In this document: positions 5,618-9,024 of the stretch, piece by piece
Layout of the letters: each line of letters opens with the position of its first letter
Position numbering within the stretch: the first letter of the stretch is position 1
NCBI GenBank assembly: GCA_007375785.1
Contig: VMEY01000021.1
Location: 1 to 9,024, forward strand
Direction: 5' to 3'
Source of the DNA: Parcubacteria group bacterium Athens0416_74
GTDB lineage: Bacteria > Patescibacteriota > Minisyncoccia > Phycocordibacterales > UBA2100
Length of the DNA stretch: 9,024 bases
Program-made: the position numbers and the translations under genes
The notes under the pieces: model-generated
What the model was told of the DNA's origin: nothing
The model's database searches: none
What the model saw: the letters and a program-made list of their open reading frames with translations, nothing else

Positions 5618-8600
5618 CAAAACCAAAGAAAGTACTTCTCCTCGGTTCCGGCGGGCTCAAAATCGGCCAAGCAGGTGAATTCGATTACTCCGGCTCGCAG
5701 GCTATCAAAGCGCTAAAGGAAGAAGGGATTGAAGTGGTGCTCATGAATCCCAATATCGCCACCGTGCAAACCGACGATAAGCTGGCAGACACGGTGTACT
5801 TCTTGCCACTCACACTCGACTTTGCTACGGGCGTTATAGAGAAAGAGAAGCCCGACGCTATCTTCTTGAGCTTCGGCGGTCAGACCGCCCTCAATCTCGG
5901 CCTTGAGCTCGAGGAAACGGGCATACTCAAAAAACATGGCGTGGCCGTGCTTGGCACTCCGGTATCTACGATTCGCGACACCGAGGACCGTGATCTCTTC
6001 ATCGCTCGCCTCAGTGAAATCGATGTGCAGACGGCGAGAAGCAAGGCTGCGCGTTCGGTGCAAGAAGCACTCCGTGCCGCAAAAGAAATCGGCTTCCCCG
6101 TCATGCTCCGATCAGGATTTGCGCTAGGAGGCGAAGGCTCCGGTGTCGTGAAAAATGCGAAGGAGCTTACCGACAAGCTCACCGAGGTCTTCCGCAACGT
6201 GCCGCAAGTGCTCGTCGAGGAGAATCTTGGGGGCTGGAAGGAGGTGGAGTACGAAGTGGTACGCGACAGAGCCGACAATTGCATCACCGTCTGCAACATG
6301 GAAAACATCGACCCCATGGGCATCCACACCGGTGAGTCCATCGTGGTCGCGCCCTCGCAGACCCTTTCCAATCGTGACTACCACATGCTTCGTGAGGTAG
6401 CGATTAAGACCATTCGGCACCTCGGCATCGTCGGTGAGTGCAACATCCAATACGCACTACATCCCACCACGGGCGATTACCGTGTCATTGAAGTCAACGC
6501 GCGTCTTTCCCGCTCCTCCGCCCTCGCATCAAAAGCCACAGGGTACCCGCTCGCATTCGTCGCGGCGAAGCTCGGCCTGGGATACACGCTGACTGACTTA
6601 AAGAACTCTGTGACGAAGAAAACGACCGCTTGCTTCGAGCCCGCGCTCGACTACGTGGTCCTCAAAATGCCGCGGTGGGATCTCGCAAAGTTTGAGAACG
6701 CAGCGACGCGAATCGGTACGGAGATGAAGAGCGTGGGCGAAGTCATGGCGATTGGTCGAAGCTTCGAAGAGGTGCTTCAAAAAGCCATTCGCATGCTCAA
6801 CACGGGAGCGCAAGGATTTACCGCGCAGAAAAACGGCACCTTCAACGTAGCCAACTATCGCAAAGAAATTCATGAGCCGACTACGCGTCGCATCTTTGCA
6901 TTGGCGCAAGCGCTGCGCGATGGTGTGAGTATCGAGCGCATACATCAGCTCTCAAAGATTGATAGGTGGTTCCTCTCGAAGATGGAGAACATTATTGCAA
7001 TCGAGAAACGCCTTAAACGCGGGCGCATCACTAAAGAGCGGCTACTCGAGGCAAAGCGCGCGGGCTTTTCCGATGCGCAGATTGCCGTGCTTACGAAGTC
7101 CACTGAGCTCAAGATACGCGCTCTGCGCAAAAAGCTTGGGGTCCTGCCGTGCATCAAGCAAATCGATACGCTCGCCGGTGAGTTCCCTGCTCGCACCAAC
7201 TATCTCTATGTCACGTATCACGGCTCAGAGCACGACGTCGAGCGCGGGGACAACCAGATGGCCGTACTGGGCTCCGGCCCATACTGTATCGGCTCATCCG
7301 TGGAGTTTGATTGGTCGTGCGTCCAGGCACTGAAGACGCTAAAGAAGGAAGGCTACGACACCATCATGATCAACTCCAACCCGGAAACAGTTTCTACCGA
7401 TTACGATATGTCCGACCGACTCTATTTCGAAGAGCTCTCTCTGGAGCGTATTCTCGACATCGCCGAATTCGAGAAGCCAAAGGGCCTCATGATTTCGGCG
7501 GGCGGGCAGATACCCAATAATCTTGCGCTGCCTCTTCACAAGTGCGGCCTGCCAATCTTGGGCACGTCGCCCGAAGATATCAATAGAGCGGAGGACCGAC
7601 ACGTCTTTTCCAAGATGCTCGACAAGCTCGGCGTCGACCAGCCGGGATGGGCAGAGCTCAGCACGCTCGCGGCAGCGCGCAAGACGGCACAGAAGCTCGG
7701 CTACCCTGTTCTCGTCCGACCTTCATACGTGCTCTCCGGGGCTGCTATGAGCGTCGCATACGATGAGCCTTCTCTCGTGAGGTTCTTGCGTAAGGCCGTG
7801 AGTATCACCAACGACCATCCCGTGGTCATATCGAAATATATTGAGAATGCTCGCGAAATCGAAATAGATGGTGTGGCAAAAAAAGGCAAGCTTGTCGTGT
7901 ACGCAATCACCGAGCACGTCGAAAATGCGGGCACACACTCAGGCGACGCGACCGTCGTCTTGCCGCCGCAGCGCACCTACCTCGAGACAATCCGCCGCGC
8001 CAAACAAGCCGCAAAACATATCGTCAAAGAGCTCAACATTACGGGCCCCTTCAACATCCAGTTTCTCGCAAAAGAAAATAATCTTCAGGTCATAGAGTGC
8101 AACGTGCGAGCTTCGCGCAGCTTCCCCTTCGTGTCAAAAGTAACGGGATACAACTTTATAGATATCGCCACGCGCGCGATTCTCGGTCGTGATGTCGCCG
8201 GTGAGTACCACACCGTCGAGCTCGACACAGTCGCCGTTAAGTCACCGCAATTTTCCTTCAATCGCATCAAGGGCGCGGACCCTCGTACGAGCGTCGAGAT
8301 GGCGTCTACAGGCGAAGTAGCGTGCTTTGGTGACTCATACGCGGAGGCGCTCATCAAGTCCATGATGGCAGCGGGATTCCGTCTGCCGCGGAAAAATATC
8401 CTACTTTCGCTCGGCGGAGAGGAACACAAGGTAAAGCTGCTTCCGGCACTCAAAAATCTGCACGCGCTCGGTTTTAATTTCTTCGCCACCGAACACACGG
8501 CCGATTTTCTCTCTGAACACGGCATGCGCAGCAAAAAGGTATATAAGCTTCACCAGAGAAAGAAGCCCAACGTCGCAGAGCTACTCCACTCCGGAGAGCT

Positions 8601-8793
8601 GGACCTCATCATCAATATTCAACAGCGTGCACTCAAGCCCTCACAGGATGGTTTTGCGGTACGTAGAAAGGCAATAGATATGAATATTCCTCTTATTACA
8701 AATCGACAACTGGCGGAGGCGTTTATCCTGGCGCTGTGCGAACTCAAGGAGATGCCTGCGCCCAAAGCCTGGCACGAGTACAAAGGCGAATAG
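5614..8793 (+). CDS. carB: Carbamoyl-phosphate synthase large subunit, CAD-like
   Basis: Makes carbamoyl phosphate from bicarbonate, ammonia and two ATP. 1059 aa, full length compared with about 1070 in E. coli. The first ATP-grasp half (about 1-400, carboxy phosphate step) has GGWKEVEYEVVRD and metal/ATP residues Glu293, Asn295 and Arg297. A helical linker lies at about 400-548. The second half (about 549-925, carbamate phosphorylation) has GSSVEFDW (560-567), RPSYVLSGAAM, and Glu828, Asn830 and Arg832. The C-terminal MGS-like allosteric domain (about 926-1059) includes LPALKNLHALGF and TADFLSEHG. At many diagnostic sites it follows the eukaryotic CAD/CPS form (EFDYSGSQA, NPNIATVQT, GECNIQYAL, ECNVRASRSFPFVSK) rather than the E. 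coli form. It is translationally coupled to carA by ATGA. No plus-strand terminator follows. Confidence 0.97.
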   Translation: MTKPKKVLLLGSGGLKIGQAGEFDYSGSQAIKALKEEGIEVVLMNPNIATVQTDDKLADTVYFLPLTLDFATGVIEKEKPDAIFLSFGGQTALNLGLELEETGILKKHGVAVLGTPVSTIRDTEDRDLFIARLSEIDVQTARSKAARSVQEALRAAKEIGFPVMLRSGFALGGEGSGVVKNAKELTDKLTEVFRNVPQVLVEENLGGWKEVEYEVVRDRADNCITVCNMENIDPMGIHTGESIVVAPSQTLSNRDYHMLREVAIKTIRHLGIVGECNIQYALHPTTGDYRVIEVNARLSRSSALASKATGYPLAFVAAKLGLGYTLTDLKNSVTKKTTACFEPALDYVVLKMPRWDLAKFENAATRIGTEMKSVGEVMAIGRSFEEVLQKAIRMLNTGAQGFTAQKNGTFNVANYRKEIHEPTTRRIFALAQALRDGVSIERIHQLSKIDRWFLSKMENIIAIEKRLKRGRITKERLLEAKRAGFSDAQIAVLTKSTELKIRALRKKLGVLPCIKQIDTLAGEFPARTNYLYVTYHGSEHDVERGDNQMAVLGSGPYCIGSSVEFDWSCVQALKTLKKEGYDTIMINSNPETVSTDYDMSDRLYFEELSLERILDIAEFEKPKGLMISAGGQIPNNLALPLHKCGLPILGTSPEDINRAEDRHVFSKMLDKLGVDQPGWAELSTLAAARKTAQKLGYPVLVRPSYVLSGAAMSVAYDEPSLVRFLRKAVSITNDHPVVISKYIENAREIEIDGVAKKGKLVVYAITEHVENAGTHSGDATVVLPPQRTYLETIRRAKQAAKHIVKELNITGPFNIQFLAKENNLQVIECNVRASRSFPFVSKVTGYNFIDIATRAILGRDVAGEYHTVELDTVAVKSPQFSFNRIKGADPRTSVEMASTGEVACFGDSYAEALIKSMMAAGFRLPRKNILLSLGGEEHKVKLLPALKNLHALGFNFFATEHTADFLSEHGMRSKKVYKLHQRKKPNVAELLHSGELDLIINIQQRALKPSQDGFAVRRKAIDMNIPLITNRQLAEAFILALCELKEMPAPKAWHEYKGE

Positions 8794-8853
8794 AAAATAA
8801 CAATCCCCCGAACTCGACTACGCATACTGGTACGCGCAATAGTCTCGGGGGAT
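8794..8853 (-). terminator. Minus-strand hairpin with U-rich tail
   Basis: A8803-A8811 and T8845-T8853 pair perfectly over 9 bp, including five G-C pairs in a row. Inside, GACTA (8816-8820) pairs with TAGTC (8840-8844), and a short third stem surrounds the loop CTGG (8827-8830). On the minus strand the hairpin is followed by TTGTTATTTT (8803-8794), a plausible terminator tail. On the plus strand it is followed by ACGCAACTC with no T-run, so it is not a standard carB terminator. Confidence 0.6.
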
Positions 8854-8992
8854 ACGCAACTCAACAACAAAACATGAACTCTTACACCCGGTACACTACG
8901 CGGGGTTGAAGTGCCGATTCCCAACACTTCCTCACAGTCACATACACCGGGCCGAAGGGCACCAAGCCGGGTCATATATGCCGTGGCAGGTC
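8794..8992 (-). ncRNA. Candidate non-coding RNA of about 200 nt, unidentified
   Basis: The 231 bases after carB hold no credible protein gene. On the minus strand an extended -10 (9008-9000) would start an RNA near 8992, which would end at the hairpin and U-rich tail at 8853-8794. Inside are further stems: CCCGGUGUAU (8953-8944) can pair with GUGUACCGGG (8896-8887), including G-U pairs, and within it GAAGUG (8930-8925) pairs with CACUUC (8914-8909). I compared it by eye with tmRNA, RNase P RNA, SRP RNA and 6S RNA and found no convincing match. Alternatively, the hairpin merely terminates a minus-strand gene entering from beyond 9024. Confidence 0.4.
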
Positions 8993-8999
8993 AGCCCGT

Positions 9000-9008
9000 T
9001 TTATACCA
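9000..9008 (-). promoter_or_regulatory. Extended -10 box on the minus strand
   Basis: Minus-strand TGGTATAAA (TGn plus TATAAA) is a good extended -10. The expected start is about 8993-8991. A -35 would lie at or beyond the window edge and cannot be judged. Confidence 0.45.
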
Positions 9009-9024
9009 CAATACAATTCAGCGT

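Noticed and set aside
8889..8971. Resemblance of minus-strand pieces (GAGGAAG, ACCCGGCUU) to RNase P RNA conserved regions
   Set aside because: The pieces occur in the wrong order and too close together for any RNase P RNA.
8619..8975. 118-codon minus-strand ORF overlapping the 3' end of carB
   Set aside because: Half of it is antisense to the conserved CarB allosteric domain, the peptide resembles no family, and the region has RNA-like stems and a terminator within it.
1..9024. CRISPR arrays, insertion sequences, toxin-antitoxin or phage genes
   Set aside because: No spaced direct repeats, transposase, integrase or recognisable defence protein found on either strand.

Overview
The window looks like a piece of a small bacterial genome, most likely from the Candidate Phyla Radiation (Parcubacteria-like). 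This is inference, not proof. It rests on compact genes, no recognisable Shine-Dalgarno sequence before any gene, several -10 boxes lying only 6-7 bases upstream of a start codon (the pattern of leaderless mRNAs), a shortened UvrC, and a membrane-anchored small protein of a type I associate with that group. The proteins are otherwise ordinary bacterial household functions, except that the carbamoyl-phosphate synthetase resembles the eukaryotic CAD type more than the E. coli type.

Layout, left to right. Positions 53-144 hold a -10 box and a complete tRNA-Ala(UGC) gene with encoded CCA. Positions 145-324 hold no gene but several small inverted repeats and an AT-rich stretch. Positions 325-1380 (+) encode an unrecognised protein with three membrane segments; it converges with a three-gene minus-strand cluster. 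Reading leftwards, that cluster is uvrC (4244-2994, nucleotide excision repair), a small membrane-anchored exported protein (2888-2382), and a D-alanine--D-alanine ligase family gene (2363-1392, cell wall). Each of the three has its own -10 box placed 6-7 bases before its ATG, so they are probably separate leaderless transcription units despite tight packing.

The 302-base divergent region between uvrC and carA (4245-4546) is the most unusual part. On the plus strand it carries a -10 box inside a 9-bp inverted repeat, two consecutive intrinsic terminators with no plus-strand gene upstream of them, and a palindromic element that would fold as a three-way junction closed by a 20/21-bp stem. The carA start codon follows 14 bases later. 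The arrangement suggests attenuation or another cis-acting RNA control of carAB, or alternatively a small RNA followed by a palindromic repeat element.

carA (4547-5617) and carB (5614-8793) overlap by ATGA and encode the glutaminase and synthetase subunits that make carbamoyl phosphate for pyrimidine and/or arginine synthesis. After carB, a 231-base gene-free tail (8794-9024) has an extended -10 box, several stems and a strong hairpin with a U-rich tail, all oriented on the minus strand. Together these look like a gene for an unidentified non-coding RNA of about 200 nt that runs toward carB.
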